Program-made: the position numbers and the translations under genes
In this document: positions 36,332 to 47,599 of the stretch, piece by piece
Numbering within the stretch: the stretch's first letter is position 1
How the letters are laid out: every line of letters begins with the position of its first letter
From: Euphorbia lathyris
Taxonomy: Eukaryota; Streptophyta; Magnoliopsida; Malpighiales; Euphorbiaceae
DNA: 64,000 nucleotides
Reading direction: 5' to 3'
NCBI RefSeq assembly: GCF_963576675.1
Contig: NC_088918.1
Span: 35,745,501 to 35,809,500 of the forward strand
Notes under the pieces: generated by a model
Databases searched by the model: none
The model's input: the letters and a program-made list of their open reading frames with translations, nothing else
What the model was told of the DNA's origin: nothing

Positions 36332-37745
36332 TGTTGAAACACCTTTCCACATGATTTTGATTTGACAAAATTATTCCCATGATTAAAACAATTAAATTTG
36401 AGTGCTTTGATTTAATTGTACTAATGAGTTTGTTCAATGTTGAGTAAGTTAACTAACGAGAACAGGAACTGAAAGTCTATAAAAGAAAGACAGAACAAAG
36501 TCAGCATAAGCAAGTCACATAGCAGAAGCTGAGTGGAATGCAACTCAGCCTTGTGAAAGAAATGTCTTCTTCAGAAAAGCTTATAGGCGAAGCCGCCGAG
36601 TCAAGCTGAGCAATAATTAAGTCAGCATCCATAATCCGTCAACTTGGAAGACAAGGTCTGGCAAGTGTCTGAAACAAATAAGAAGCCTCGTAAATCCATC
36701 TTAAGGACCTTTTCAAGATGCATGGACCATCTGACTTTTGGCTAGAAGATAAACCTGGCACAAGAAGACAAACATGGCGCAAGAAGACAAATCTGGCAAA
36801 CCTGGCTCCTGGTGAAAACAGAAGACAGGATTGGCCTTCAGCTCTGGAAGCTGACCACATGATGACGAAGAAGACCGTTCTTCCCGTAACGGCTATGTCG
36901 GAATTCAAATCATTGAAGCCACAAGATTGCTATAAAAAGGGCAAATCATCATTTGTATTAGATACACATACAATACAATATACAGACAGAAAAAGCAAAT
37001 CTTCATTGAGTTAAAATCCAAAATAGAAGCTGTCTGAAAAGAAAAAGCAAGCTCTTACACCAAACTCCAATCATTGTGTAAAAGTCTAGATTGATTCTGT
37101 CATCTAAAGTGTTCTTTGTTGTATTAAGAACAATTTCTTATCATTTGTAAAAGGTTAGAAGAGTGAAGCTGAGTACTCGGTTATAGTACTCAGTGGTAGA
37201 GAAAAGCTAAGTACTCGATTATAGTATTCAGTGGTAGATAGGATTGAGTAGACGAATAGAGGACGGTACTCTTGCATACTCAGTTGCTATTGTAAACGGT
37301 TTGTGCTCTACCTTTAAAGAGCTTAGTAGAGGATTGAAAAAGCTCGGAAGGATTCTGGGGACTGGACGTAGGCGGAGAGGCCGAACCGGGATAAGTCTGC
37401 TGAGTAAACTCTAACCTTTTCTCTTGATATATATATATATATATATATATATGCATGTGTTGCTTGCTTAAAATTACTCAGTAAATAATCTGTACAAGAT
37501 GAAGCTGAGTAATCTGAATGCTGAGTTGGAAACTGACTTAAGTGTTACTTCCCAACTCACAACTAAAAAAGCTCTAGTCAGCATCTGATTAAAGCTGTCT
37601 CACACCACACTCAGCCTTGCTGACCTGAAACTAAGTTAAGTTTTCAAACATTCAATTAAGTCAGCATTATTAAGCGAAAAAGTTATATTAGTTCCTAACC
37701 CTCCCCCCCTTAGAACTAATCCTATCACGTTACACGGGACCAACA
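36332..37745 (+). repeat. 5' LTR of the copia element, 1414 bp
   Basis: It begins 'tgttgaaacacctttcc' and ends 'cacgggaccaaca'. A TATA box 'tataaaaagg' lies at 36931-36940, and a (TA)n tract at 37429-37452 is much longer than in the 3' LTR. It carries an extra tandem piece ('tggcacaagaagac' then 'tggcgcaagaagac', about 36757-36800) that the 3' LTR has only once. Confidence 0.93.
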
Positions 37746-37747
37746 AG

Positions 37748-37760
37748 TGGTATCAGAGCC
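37748..37760 (+). promoter_or_regulatory. Primer-binding site (initiator tRNA-Met type)
   Basis: 'tggtatcagagcc', two bases after the 5' LTR, is the usual plant copia primer-binding site complementary to initiator tRNA-Met. Confidence 0.93.
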
Positions 37761-37807
37761 TAATAGCTCACTAATCAAGATAAAACTATCTTGATCTGAT
37801 CCTTGTA

Positions 37808-39550
37808 ATGGCTGAGAACAGCACTCGTTTCCTTCCAAAAAATCAAACAACTCAGATACTCCCTGAGGTATTATCTATTAGTCGGCCTCCTCTGTTCTTT
37901 GGATCTAATTATACATTTTGGAAGAACATGATGAAGAACTTCATTCAGGCAACAAATATGAGTGTATGGCTAGCTATAGTCCAAGGCCCTTTTGTTCCCT
38001 ATGAAATCATTCACGGTGTAAAAACTGTCAAAAGCGAGGCTAAGTGGTGAGAAGATGACCTTAAGAAATTACAAAATAATGTTTCGGCTATCAATATGCT
38101 TCACTGTGTGTTAGATGCTGCAGAATACAATAAGATTTCAGGTTACGAGTCAGCACAAGAAATCTAGAAGAAGCTGGAGGTTACCTATGAAGGAACCAGT
38201 AAGGTCAATGAGTCCAAGGTGAATCAACATATGCGACTGTATGAGCTGTTTGAAATGAATGAAAATGAGGACATCTCTGAGATGAATGCAAGATTCACCA
38301 ACATAATCAATGAGCTTAAAAGACTCGGCAAGAACTTCACTGAAGAAGAACAAGTGAAGAAGATTCTGAGAAGTCTCCCTAAAAGCTGGCAAGCAAAGAA
38401 AACAGCTGTTGAAGAAGCTCAGGACCTGACCACGTACAAGTATGATGAACTCATTGGATCTCTGCTGACCCATGAGATCTCAATGAAGAACTTTGAAGTG
38501 AAAGAAAAGTCTGAAGACAAGAAGAAAAAATCCCTTGTCATGAAAGCTGACTCAACTGATGCTGACTCATCAGATGATGAGGAAATGGCTATGTTCACCA
38601 GAAAAATGAAGAAGTTGTTTTGAAGGAATGACAAATACAGCAGAAGGTCATTCAAGCAAGGTGACAAATACAAAGCTGAGTCCAACGACAACAGACATAA
38701 GAAAGACAGCTCAAAGCCCGTTACTTGCTTTGAATGTCATCAAGCTGGGCACATCAAATCAAGTTGTCCCACTCTGAAGAAAGAAAAGAAGAACATCAGA
38801 AAGGCAATGGTGGCCACATGGAGTGATAGTGATGAGTCAACCTTGTCAGAAGCTGATGCCACTAAGTCAGCAAACATTTATTTTATGGCTGACGAATCTG
38901 CTGACACCTGCTACTTTGAGCAAGCTAACCTGTCTGGTGGGTCTGACCATGAGGAACACTCAACCGAGGTAACATCTCTACCTTTGCTCAGAAATGAAAT
39001 GATAAATGCCCTGAGTGATCTATATACACTTATCAAAAAGTGTAACAAGAAAATAAGAGCACTCAGCAGGCGGTGTGATGAGATTGAAGAGCTCAAACTC
39101 AGTGACCTCCGACATCTTCTCCAGGACAATACCAGGTAAGATGAAAACTTGAAAATGATACATGGGTTTGTCTCTGAAGTCCAATCAGACTCTAAAAAGA
39201 TGAGAAAGGACATCACATCCATACAGAACCAGCTGAGTTCATCGACTAAGAAAAGATTCTATTCAAAGACTGAGTACTCGGGTACTAGTCAGCAAAGACG
39301 GTACACTCAGCAGAACAGTCAGTGTGACTATTATGGAAAGAAAGGACACATTATAAAAGTGTGTTGGTATGCTCAGCAGCATCGTGCTGAACAAAAATGG
39401 AAATACCCCCAAAGGGTAGTTTATTGTGACTTTTGTGGGAAAGATGGCCACACTATAAATGTATGCCGTCACAAAATAAAATATGATGCATCACTTGTTG
39501 ACTCTAACAAACGAGGACCCAAAAAGACTTGGGTACCTAAAGATAACTAG
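37808..39550 (+). pseudogene. Copia gag with in-frame stops
   Basis: The ATG at 37808 opens 'MAENSTRFLP', then 'LFFGSNYTFWKNMMKNF' (gag N-terminus), a UBN2-like gag middle ('NELKRLGKNFTEEEQVKKIL', 'SLPKSW') and three Cys/His knuckles: 'CFECHQAGHIKSSC', 'CDYYGKKGHIIKVC' (second Cys replaced by Tyr) and 'CDFCGKDGHTINVC' (final His at the usual spacing replaced). The frame is kept throughout but interrupted by stops at about 38048, 38165, 38621 and 39137. Stops at positions where related elements carry Trp fit G-to-A decay. Pol lies in another frame. Confidence 0.9.
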
Positions 39551-39555
39551 TTCAA

Positions 39556-42500
39556 TTGCAGGTGAGCCTGAGGTGTGCTGAGAAGTCAAAGCTATGGTAC
39601 ATTGATAGCGCATGCTCAAGGTATATGACTGGTGATGAAACTCAGTTCATCACACTTGTGCATAAACAAGGAGGAAATGTAAGTTTTGGAGACAACAAAA
39701 AGGGTAAGATAGTAGGGTCAGGTACTGTTGGTGGTAATCCTACTATTGAGTCAGTCTCCCTAGTCAGGGGTCTTAAATATAACCTACTGAGCGTAGCTCA
39801 GCTGTGTGACAGTGGTAAAAAGGTTGTATTTGATGCCACTGAGTGTAGGATACTCGAGGGAAAAACAAATGAGTTGATTTTAACTGCCCCTCGTGTTGAA
39901 AACGTTTTCATGTTAAACCTAGAAAAGAAGTTTTCAAAGAATATATGCTTAGTGTCAAAGGAAGATAATTCCTGGCTATGGCATAGGAGACTTGGTCATG
40001 TAAGCATGGACCTCCTTGCCAAATTAGCAAGAAAGCAATTAGTTGAGGGATTACCCAAACTCAGGTTTGAGAAGGATCAATTGTGCAATGCTTGTCAGCA
40101 AGGTAAACAAACTAAAAAAAAATTTCAAAGCAAAAATATAGTCTCAACCAAGCGTCCATTAGAGTTGCTACACTTGAATCTCTTTGGACCAGCCCAACCG
40201 TTGAGCTTGGGTGGTTGGAGATTTTCCTTGGTCATTGTGGATGACTTTTCTCGGTACACTTGGGTCATCCTGCTGAGTAGCAAGGGTGAAGCTTTTGAGA
40301 TGTTCTCAACATTGGTAAGAAAACTTGAAAATGATAAAGACCTAAAATTATCTCACATCCGAAGTGATAATGGCAGAGAATTCAAAAACCAACAATTTGA
40401 TGAATTCTGTGAAGTCAGCGGCATTGACCATAATTTTTCTGCTCCTAGAACTTCTCAAAAAAATGGGGTAGTTGAAAGGAAGAACAGAACCTTAGTTGAA
40501 ATAGTTAGGACAATGCTGAGTGAGCATAGGCTTCCAAAGTATTTCTGGGGTGAAGCTGTCAACACAGCTTGTTATATACTCAATAGGGCTTTAGTCAGAC
40601 CTATACTTAAGAAAACCCCCTATGAACTTTGGAAAGGACGAAAACCCAATATTGGATATTTTCGTGCCTTTGGTTGCAAATGTTTTATCCTAAATACTAA
40701 AGACAACCTTGCTAAGTTTGATTCAAAAGCTGATGAAGCTATCTTCCTAGGGTACTCAACAAACAACAAAGCATATAGAGTGTTTAATAAACGAACTCGG
40801 GTCTTAGAAGAGTCTGTACATGTTGAGTTCAATGAAACTGACCCTGCAGGGAAGATAAGTCAGCCTACCGAAGATGACACATGCTCAGCTTCCGCTGACC
40901 AAAATGGAGCCACTGAGTCACTACCTCAAGGACTGACCAAAGGTAAGAACGAACCTGAAATTATCTTTGCTGACTAATTTAATCCTGCAGAAAATGTTGA
41001 AACACATATCCCTGAAGACACTACACTACCAAAGGAGATCAATGTTCCAAGAGGACACTCTGAAATTAGCATTCTTGATTCCGCTGAGAACACCTTGATG
41101 ACCAGAAATCAACTCAGGAGATATCTCAGCAATGTAGCCTTCGTGTCAGTTCTTAAACCAAGAAACTTCTTAGAAGCTGAGAACGATGAATTCTGGATAA
41201 ATGTGATGTAAGAGGAGCTCGATCAATTCAAGAGAAATGAAGTATGGGATTTATTGCCTAAACCAAAGAATCAAAAGACCATAGGAACAAAATGGGCATT
41301 CCGTAATAAGCTAGATGAACAAGGAAACATAGTCAGGAACAAAGCCAAACTTGTAGCTCAAGGTTACAGTCAGCAGGAAGGTATTGACTATGGTGAGACC
41401 TTTGCACCCGTAGCTAGATTAGAAGCTATAAGAATCTTGTGTGCATATGCTAGCTTTATGCATTTTAAATTGTTCCAAATGGATGTTAAAAGTGCATTTC
41501 TTAATGGAGTTATAAATGAAGAGGTTTATGTTAGTCAGCCTCTAGGGTTTGAGGATCCAAAATTCTCAAACCATGTTTATAAACTCAAAAAGGCTCTGTA
41601 CGGCCTGAAGCAAGCACCACGTGCTTGGTACGAAAGGCTGACCAGCTTTCTGCTGACCAGAAACTATGTCAGAGAAAAAGCTGACACAACCTTATTCATT
41701 AAGAAAAATGGTAAAGATACCCTGTTGGCATGGATATATGTTGACGATATTATTTTCGGTGCTACTAATGAGTCAATGTGCAAGGAATTTAGCAAGCAGA
41801 TGCAAACTGAGTTTGAGATGTCAATGATGGGAGAACTCAACTTCTTCCTTGGACTCCAAATCAAACAAGGCAAGAATGGCATCTTCATTAGCCAGACAAA
41901 GTATGCCAAGGAGATATTGAAGAAATTTGATATGGAAAATTGTAAGCCAAGATCTACCCCAATGGGTACTGACACTGTGCTCTGTGCTGATGAAAAAGGT
42001 AAGTCAGTAGACAGCAAATTATATCGAGGTATGATTGGCTCTCTACTCTATCTAACGGCAAGTAGGCCAGATATTCAGTACTCAATATGTTACTGTGCAA
42101 GATATCAAGCTGGCCCTAAGGAATCTCATTACATAGCTGTAAAAAAAATCCTTAGATATTTGCAAAGCTCAGTGAATGCAGGTTTATGGTATCCCAACAC
42201 GAACGATTTCACACTCTTTGGATACACTGACGCTGACTATGGACGAGACAAGCTTGAGCGGAAAAGCACTTCAGGAGGATGTCATTTCCTTGGAAGCTAT
42301 CTAGTGTCTTGGTTCAGTAAGAAGCAGTCATCAGTTGCCCTGTTAACAACTGAAGCTGAGTACATTGCTGCTGAAAGCTGTGTTGCACAAGTCCTATGGA
42401 TCAAGCAACAGCTGGATGACTATGGAGTCCAAACGAGAACAATTAAAGTCAAATGTGACAACAAAAGTGCCATTGACTTATCTAAAAATCCAATCCAACA

Positions 42501-42684
42501 CAGCAGGATGAAGCATTTCAGCATTAGGCATCACTTCATCAGAGATCATGTACTCAAATGTGAGATAAAGCTGACCTATGTTCCAACAGATGAACAGATT
42601 GCAGATATCTTCACCAAGCCATTGGCTCATGAGCAGTTCAGCATACTAAGGGAAGCTATCGGTATGTCTAATCCTCTTCTATAA
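39556..42684 (+). pseudogene. Copia pol (protease, integrase, reverse transcriptase, RNase H) with two in-frame stops
   Basis: In order: protease 'WYIDSACSRYMTG' (family norm DSG; here DSA); gag-pre-integrase zinc region 'WHRRLGHVS..CNACQQGK'; integrase core with 'LHLNLFGPA' where the catalytic Asp is normally present, 'IRSDNGREF' and 'NGVVERKNRTL'; RT with '[11 protein letters not shown]', '[11 protein letters not shown]' and 'YVDDIIFG'; RNase H with '[10 protein letters not shown]', 'TTEAEYIAA' and 'CDNKSAIDL'. TAA stops lie at 40975 and about 41208. The D-to-N change in integrase and the stops make it inactive, though RT and RNase H stay open and well conserved (41254-42684). Confidence 0.93.
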
Positions 42685-42731
42685 AATTCTGAGTACGTTG
42701 AGTGATTATATCATGCCGAGTGATTATTACA

Positions 42732-44109
42732 TGTTGAAACACCTTTCCACATGATTTTGATTTGACAAAATTATTCCCATGATTAAAACAATTAAATTTA
42801 AGTGCTTTGATTTAATTGTACTAATGAGTTTGTTCAATGTTGAGTAAGTTAACTAACGAGAACAGGAACTGAAAGTCTATAAAAGAAAGACAGAACAAAG
42901 TCAGCATAAGCAAGTCACACAGCAGAAGCTGAGTGGAATGCAACTCAGCCTTGCGAAAGAAATGTATTCTTCAGAAAAGCTTCTAGGCGAAGCCGCTGAG
43001 TCAAGCTGAGCAATAATTAAGTCAGCATCAATAATCCGTCAACTTGGAAGATAAGGTCTGGCAAGTGTCAAAAACAAATCTGAAGCGTCGAAAATCCATC
43101 TTAAGGACCTTTTCGAGATGCATGGACCATCTGACTTTTGGCTAGAAGACAACTCTGGCGCAAGAAGACGAATCTGGCAAACCTAGCTCCTGGTGAAAAC
43201 AAAAGACAGGATTGGCCTACAGCTCTGAAAGCTGACCACGTGATGACGAAGAAGACCGTTCTTCCCATAATGGCTATGTCGAAATTCAAATCATTGAAGC
43301 CACAAGATTGCTATAAAAATGGCAAATTATCATTTGGATTAGATACACATACAACACAATATATAGACAGAAAAAGCAAATCTTCATTGAGTCAAAATCC
43401 AAAATAGAAGCTGTCTGAAAAGAAAAAGCAAGCTCTTACGCTAAACTCCAATCATTGTGTAAAAGTCTAGATTGATTCTGTCATCTAAAGTGTTCTTTGC
43501 TGTATTAAGAACAATTTCTTATCATTTGTAAAAGGTTAGAAGAGTGAAGCTGAGTACTCGGTTATAGTACTCAGTGGTAGAGAAAAGCTGAGTACTCGGT
43601 TATAGTATTCAGTGGTAAATAGGATTGAGTAGACGAATAGAGGACGGTACTCTTGCATACTCAGTTGCTATTGTAAATGGTTTGTGCTCAACCTTTAAAG
43701 AGCTCATTAGAGGATTGAAAAAGCTCGGAAGTATTCTGGGGACTGGACGTAGGCGGAGAGGCCGAACCAGGATAAGTCTGCTGAGTAAACTCTAACCCTT
43801 TCTCTTGATATATATATGTATGTGTTGCTTGCTTAAAATTACTCAGTAAATAATCTGTACAAGCTGAAGCTGAGTAATCTGAGTGCTGAGTTGGAAACTG
43901 ACTTAAGTGTTACTTCCCAACTCACAACTGAAACAGCTCTAGTCAGCATCTGATTAAAGCTGTCTCACACCACACTCAGCCTTGCTGACCTGAAACTAAG
44001 TTAAGTTGTCAAACATTCAATTAAGTCAGCATTATTAAGCGAAAAAGTTATATTAGTTCCTAACCCCCTCCCCTTGGAACTAATCCTATCATGTTACACG
44101 GGACCAACA
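42732..44109 (+). repeat. 3' LTR of the copia element, 1378 bp
   Basis: It matches the 5' LTR from 'tgttgaaacacctttcc' to 'cacgggaccaaca', shorter mainly because of a short (TA)n tract (about 43808) and one copy of the 'caagaagac' piece. No convincing polypurine tract precedes it: the 45 bases upstream are mixed ('gtgattatatcatgccgag'). Confidence 0.93.
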
Positions 44110-44351
44110 GAAACTAATAGGCAACATATTTAATATCCTGCAAAGCTAAAGGCTTCTGGTCGAAGACATAACATCTTGTATTATGAGTTTCACAAAAGTG
44201 AAGGTCATTATACAGAAGATTGTAGACAAGTAGCAGCAGAGTTGAATAAAATGACTGAAGCAGGTAAACTAGACAAATTATTAAAGAATGCAAGCAAGTC
44301 TAGGGATTCGAAGGGCAAACATCATGAAGAAAGGGCTCCTAGGGGAGTCAT
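44110..44351 (+). pseudogene. Ty3/gypsy gag fragment, downstream half
   Basis: After the copia element the gypsy gag resumes: 'YPAKLKASGRRHNILYYEFH' with the knuckle-like 'YYEFHKSEGHYTEDC', then 'LNKMTEAGKLDKLLK' and 'HHEERAPRGVI'. The spacing and order continue the fragment ending at 36331. It ends at the next LTR start (44352). Confidence 0.8.
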
Positions 44352-45590
44352 TGTTGAAACACAATTTCCATAGATGTTTGATTCTGACAAAAATAATAAT
44401 ACGTAATTGGATTCTCAAAATATTTAATTACAAAATTAAATTTAGTTCTTTTATGCTAATATGTTTGTTAAGTTGATTATAAGTTAAAGCATAAATTGAA
44501 GAACAACTATAAAAAGGCCTCAAATAAATTAAAGGCCCAACGTCTTGTAATTGACCCAGAATCCAAAAGTCCGAAAGACAGAAGCAACAACCCAAAAGGC
44601 GTTGACATTCTGTCAACATCAAGCCATTTCCAAAATGGCATAAAGGACAGACGTCGTAAGTCTTGTTCCCCAACATCTCTCTATTTGTTACCAGAAATAG
44701 AAAGATTGCAGAAGACTGCAAGTCTGCCACATCAGAAGTCAGAAGGACATGTGTCTCAATAGACAAACCCCCATGCTACATCAAACGGTAGCCTTTTGGC
44801 ACAAACAACTGAGGCTGATGGTGACAGAAGTCGTTTCCCTCCAAACGGCTAGTTTAAAATTCAAACGGATCCTTCTCCAAAAGCTTCATTATAAAAGCCA
44901 AGACTTTGCTCATTTCACAACTTATCATCAACACACATAAAGAAAATCCTCAAGTGAAAAATAGAGCAAAAAACACTATACACATTCATACTCATATTTG
45001 TGTAAATTCATAGAGAGATAGTATTTCATATGTGTTTTATATTAGAATCAATCTTCTACTGTAAATCAAAAGCTCTATTACTTGCTTCGGTTATAAGCGA
45101 GTAGTTAGAGATGATAGATAATTAAGTTTTTTTTTTTTTTTTGTAAAGGAATGTACTTTACGGAAACTCTATCTATTGTACGGGTTTGTGCTTTACCATT
45201 AAATAGTTCATTGGTGTATTAACACTCAGAAAAAATATATTATGAGGACTGGACGTAGGAAGGATACCGAACCAGTATAAATTGAATGTGTAACTCTTTC
45301 TCTAAACTCGTCTTTATTTACTTCTGATATTGATTGCTCTAAAATAATAAATTTCATATATAAGCTTTAAACTGTGTGTTCCATAAATTATCATCAACCT
45401 TAAATATATGCAGAAACTCCTTTGAATAAACTGTCATTTGAGCACATAAACCAAAAGCTGAATCAAACTTCGTTAACTGAATATCTCTGCAAACCGAACT
45501 TGCATTTGATTTTGAAATTTGTCTTTGTACTTGCTATTGACTAATTATGAGAACAATTATTAAAAAGTTAAAATTTTAAAATAGGTGTAA
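44352..45590 (+). repeat. Second, related copia LTR (solo or truncated)
   Basis: It begins 'tgttgaaacacaatttcc' like the neighbouring copia LTR and keeps the same internal order: TATA box ('tataaaag' at 44890), 'cttatcatc' leader, 'ggttataagcgagtag', 'ggactggacgtagg', 'accgaaccag', a downstream 'gaacaattattaaaaagtta'. The family is the same, the copy older. The 3' end and the target duplication were not found, so the right boundary is approximate. Confidence 0.75.
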
Positions 45591-46252
45591 TTTACCAGCC
45601 ACTTGCCGTTTATCACAGGCGGTAACAGCCAACAGTTTGGAGAGACACAGCACGTTGTTTCCAACATCTACCGATTCTATGAGCGCACGTGATGAAGTCG
45701 TAAAACAATATGGATTGGCGGACATCTTTATGCTCTTCTTCCCATTATTATAAAGTGACCCATATTATCCTCGTGTGCTGCTAACTAATAAAATAATAAA
45801 TAAATTCAAACCATTATTAAATGCAACTTTAAAAATGGCATAAAAGGCAATTTTTGTCCTAAATTGTAAAAACTAAAATTCTTAACATTTTTATGGAAGA
45901 TAATTTTATCTTCATTTTGTAAGTAAATACTGATAAATATTAGTGCCAATTCTATATATAAAAAAGAAAAGTAGAATTGAGCTTCAGTTTATACACAGAG
46001 ACAAATTTGAATAATTTTCTATGATAATAATAAACTTGGACTTCTTTAATATATTTAATAATAAAATATACCTTGTATTTCTTAAAAGATTATGTACATT
46101 ATGAAGTGGTGTCGAGTTAAGAAAGATTTTGATAATTACAAACTGTAAACTATTGATTATAGATCGCTGTTTTGTATAAAAGACTGGCGCATATAGATGA
46201 AATAATTAATGGATTATTATTCATAGGCCCTAATTTCCTACCTTTCGCCATT
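45591..46252. other. AT-rich stretch, no gene seen
   Basis: Possible gypsy gag continuation right after the LTR ('ITGGNSQQFGE' at about 45614) is too short to trust. The rest is AT-rich without domains. Confidence 0.35.
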
Positions 46253-46265
46253 AACAAAGACGGAA

Positions 46266-46943
46266 CCAGCAACCAGCAACAAGGGGCAGCTGCTGAGTTC
46301 GTTCCGCCACCCTCTGCTACGGGTAACCTCCTTCAGCAACATGGTAAGGCTGACGATGCTGTTCTGCAACCTGCACGCTCCCTGACCCGCTTTCTGCAGC
46401 AGTCGCGACATTCGACAATGCCAAAATGGAAGCCGCTTGCTGTCGGTTCAATCAAGTGCAATATCGACGGTGCAATTTTCAAGGAGGAGGGGTCGTGCGG
46501 TATGGGAGCGGTGATTAGAGATGCTTCGGGTGCGTTTTTATTCTGTAGCAGCAGTTTTATTACAGGTATCAGAGAGCCAAGGGTTGATGAGGCGCTAGCC
46601 TTACGCACGAGCTTAATTTAGCTTGCTACTATGCAATACACGCATGTTGAGTTTGAATCTGACGCTAAGCTTGTGGTGGATGCAATCCACTCCTGCAAGA
46701 AAGATATCTCGGAGTTTGGATCAATTATCTATGATTGTCGGGTTATTCTTAGATCCAACCCTGCTTTTACTTTAGCTTTTGTTTCTCGTTTAGCGAATAG
46801 GGCTGCACATTTGGTAGCTAGACAGATCTGTTCCAATGCTAGGGATTTTTTATCTACTGTTGTGCCGGAATGGCTGTCAAACGTTATTGTTCAGGATGTC
46901 AATCCTATTTTTATATGAAAGTTCTATTTCGGGTTCAAAAAAA
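46266..46943 (+). mobile_element. 5'-truncated L1 LINE insertion (RNase H-like domain only) with target duplication
   Basis: Flanked by a perfect 13 bp duplication 'aacaaagacggaa' (46253-46265 and 46944-46956) and ending in a short A tail. It encodes, with one TAG stop (46618) and a frame shared around it, the L1 RNase H-like domain: 'WKPLAVGSIKCNIDGAIF' (first Asp), 'GMGAVIRDASG', 'EALALRTSL' (Glu), 'VEFESDAKLVVDAI' (Asp), then 'FVSRLANRAAHLVARQ'. A Gln-rich segment precedes the domain. Only the 3' 0.68 kb of an L1 arrived, as target-primed reverse transcription often leaves. Confidence 0.9.
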
Positions 46944-47147
46944 AACAAAGACGGAAATACTCTTTATTTAAAAACTCAAATCCTCTCAACTCTTCAAATC
47001 CTCTTAAATTCTAAACTCAAATCCGGACAAAAACTATGGATCGGAGGAGGGACAGCAAAGAAAGGGACTTATGGTACGTAATTTCCACTGATTTTGATGC
47101 TTTTTATACGTTTTTGCGAATCGATTTGCTATTTTTTTACATTCCGG

Positions 47148-47345
47148 ATCGTGGCACCAGGCGCACGGCTATCACGCCGTTACCTGTGGTGAGGCGTATG
47201 AACATCACGCCTCACCACAGGTGGCAGCGTGATAGCCGTGCGCCTCACCATAGGTGACATCGTGATGTTCATACGCCGTCACCTATGGTGAGGCGTAATA
47301 GCATCACGCCCTCACCTGTGTGAGGGCGTGATGCTCATACACCCG
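47148..47345. repeat. GC-rich palindromic cluster, left of the plant-mobile-domain-like region
   Basis: A run of overlapping inverted motifs built on 'ggtgaggcgt' / 'acgcctcacc' and 'catcacgcc' / 'ggcgtgatg': for example 'atcacgcctcaccacaggtg' and 'cacctatggtgaggcgt'. These can form nested hairpins. It is much richer in GC than its surroundings. A second cluster of the same motifs lies at 48876-49010. Confidence 0.8.
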
Positions 47346-47599
47346 TGTGGCGATTTTTATTTTTTTATGTTTAATTTAATTTAGTTAAAAAAATTTATTT
47401 TTATTTTGTTAATTTTAGTTAATTTTTTTTTATTTTTAGTTTGTAATTTAAATTATTTGTATTTAGTTAGAATATAGTTAAATAATATTTAGTTAGAATA
47501 ATAAATTATTTTCTTAAAAATAATTTCTAGTTAGATGAATATTTAGTTAGACGAATAATATTTGTATACAGTTTCTAATTTCATAAAATAATGTGGTCA

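Larger units (their letters stand above)
36332..44109 (+). mobile_element. Complete but inactive Ty1/copia LTR retrotransposon (Sire-like)
   Basis: Two LTRs with TG..CA ends (36332-37745 and 42732-44109) flank gag-pol in the copia order PR-IN-RT-RH. The target duplication is the perfect 5 bp GAAAC at 36327-36331 and 44110-44114. Comparing about the first 400 LTR bases by eye gives roughly 15 substitutions, so insertion is not recent. Long gag with zinc knuckles, tRNA-Met primer site and RT motif '[12 protein letters not shown]' point to the Sire/Maximus side of copia (recall). Coding is broken by stops, detailed in the gag and pol entries. Confidence 0.95.

Noticed and set aside
46172..46918. 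Host RNase H-like protein gene
   Set aside because: An internal stop, a 13 bp target duplication and an A tail show an L1 3' end insertion.
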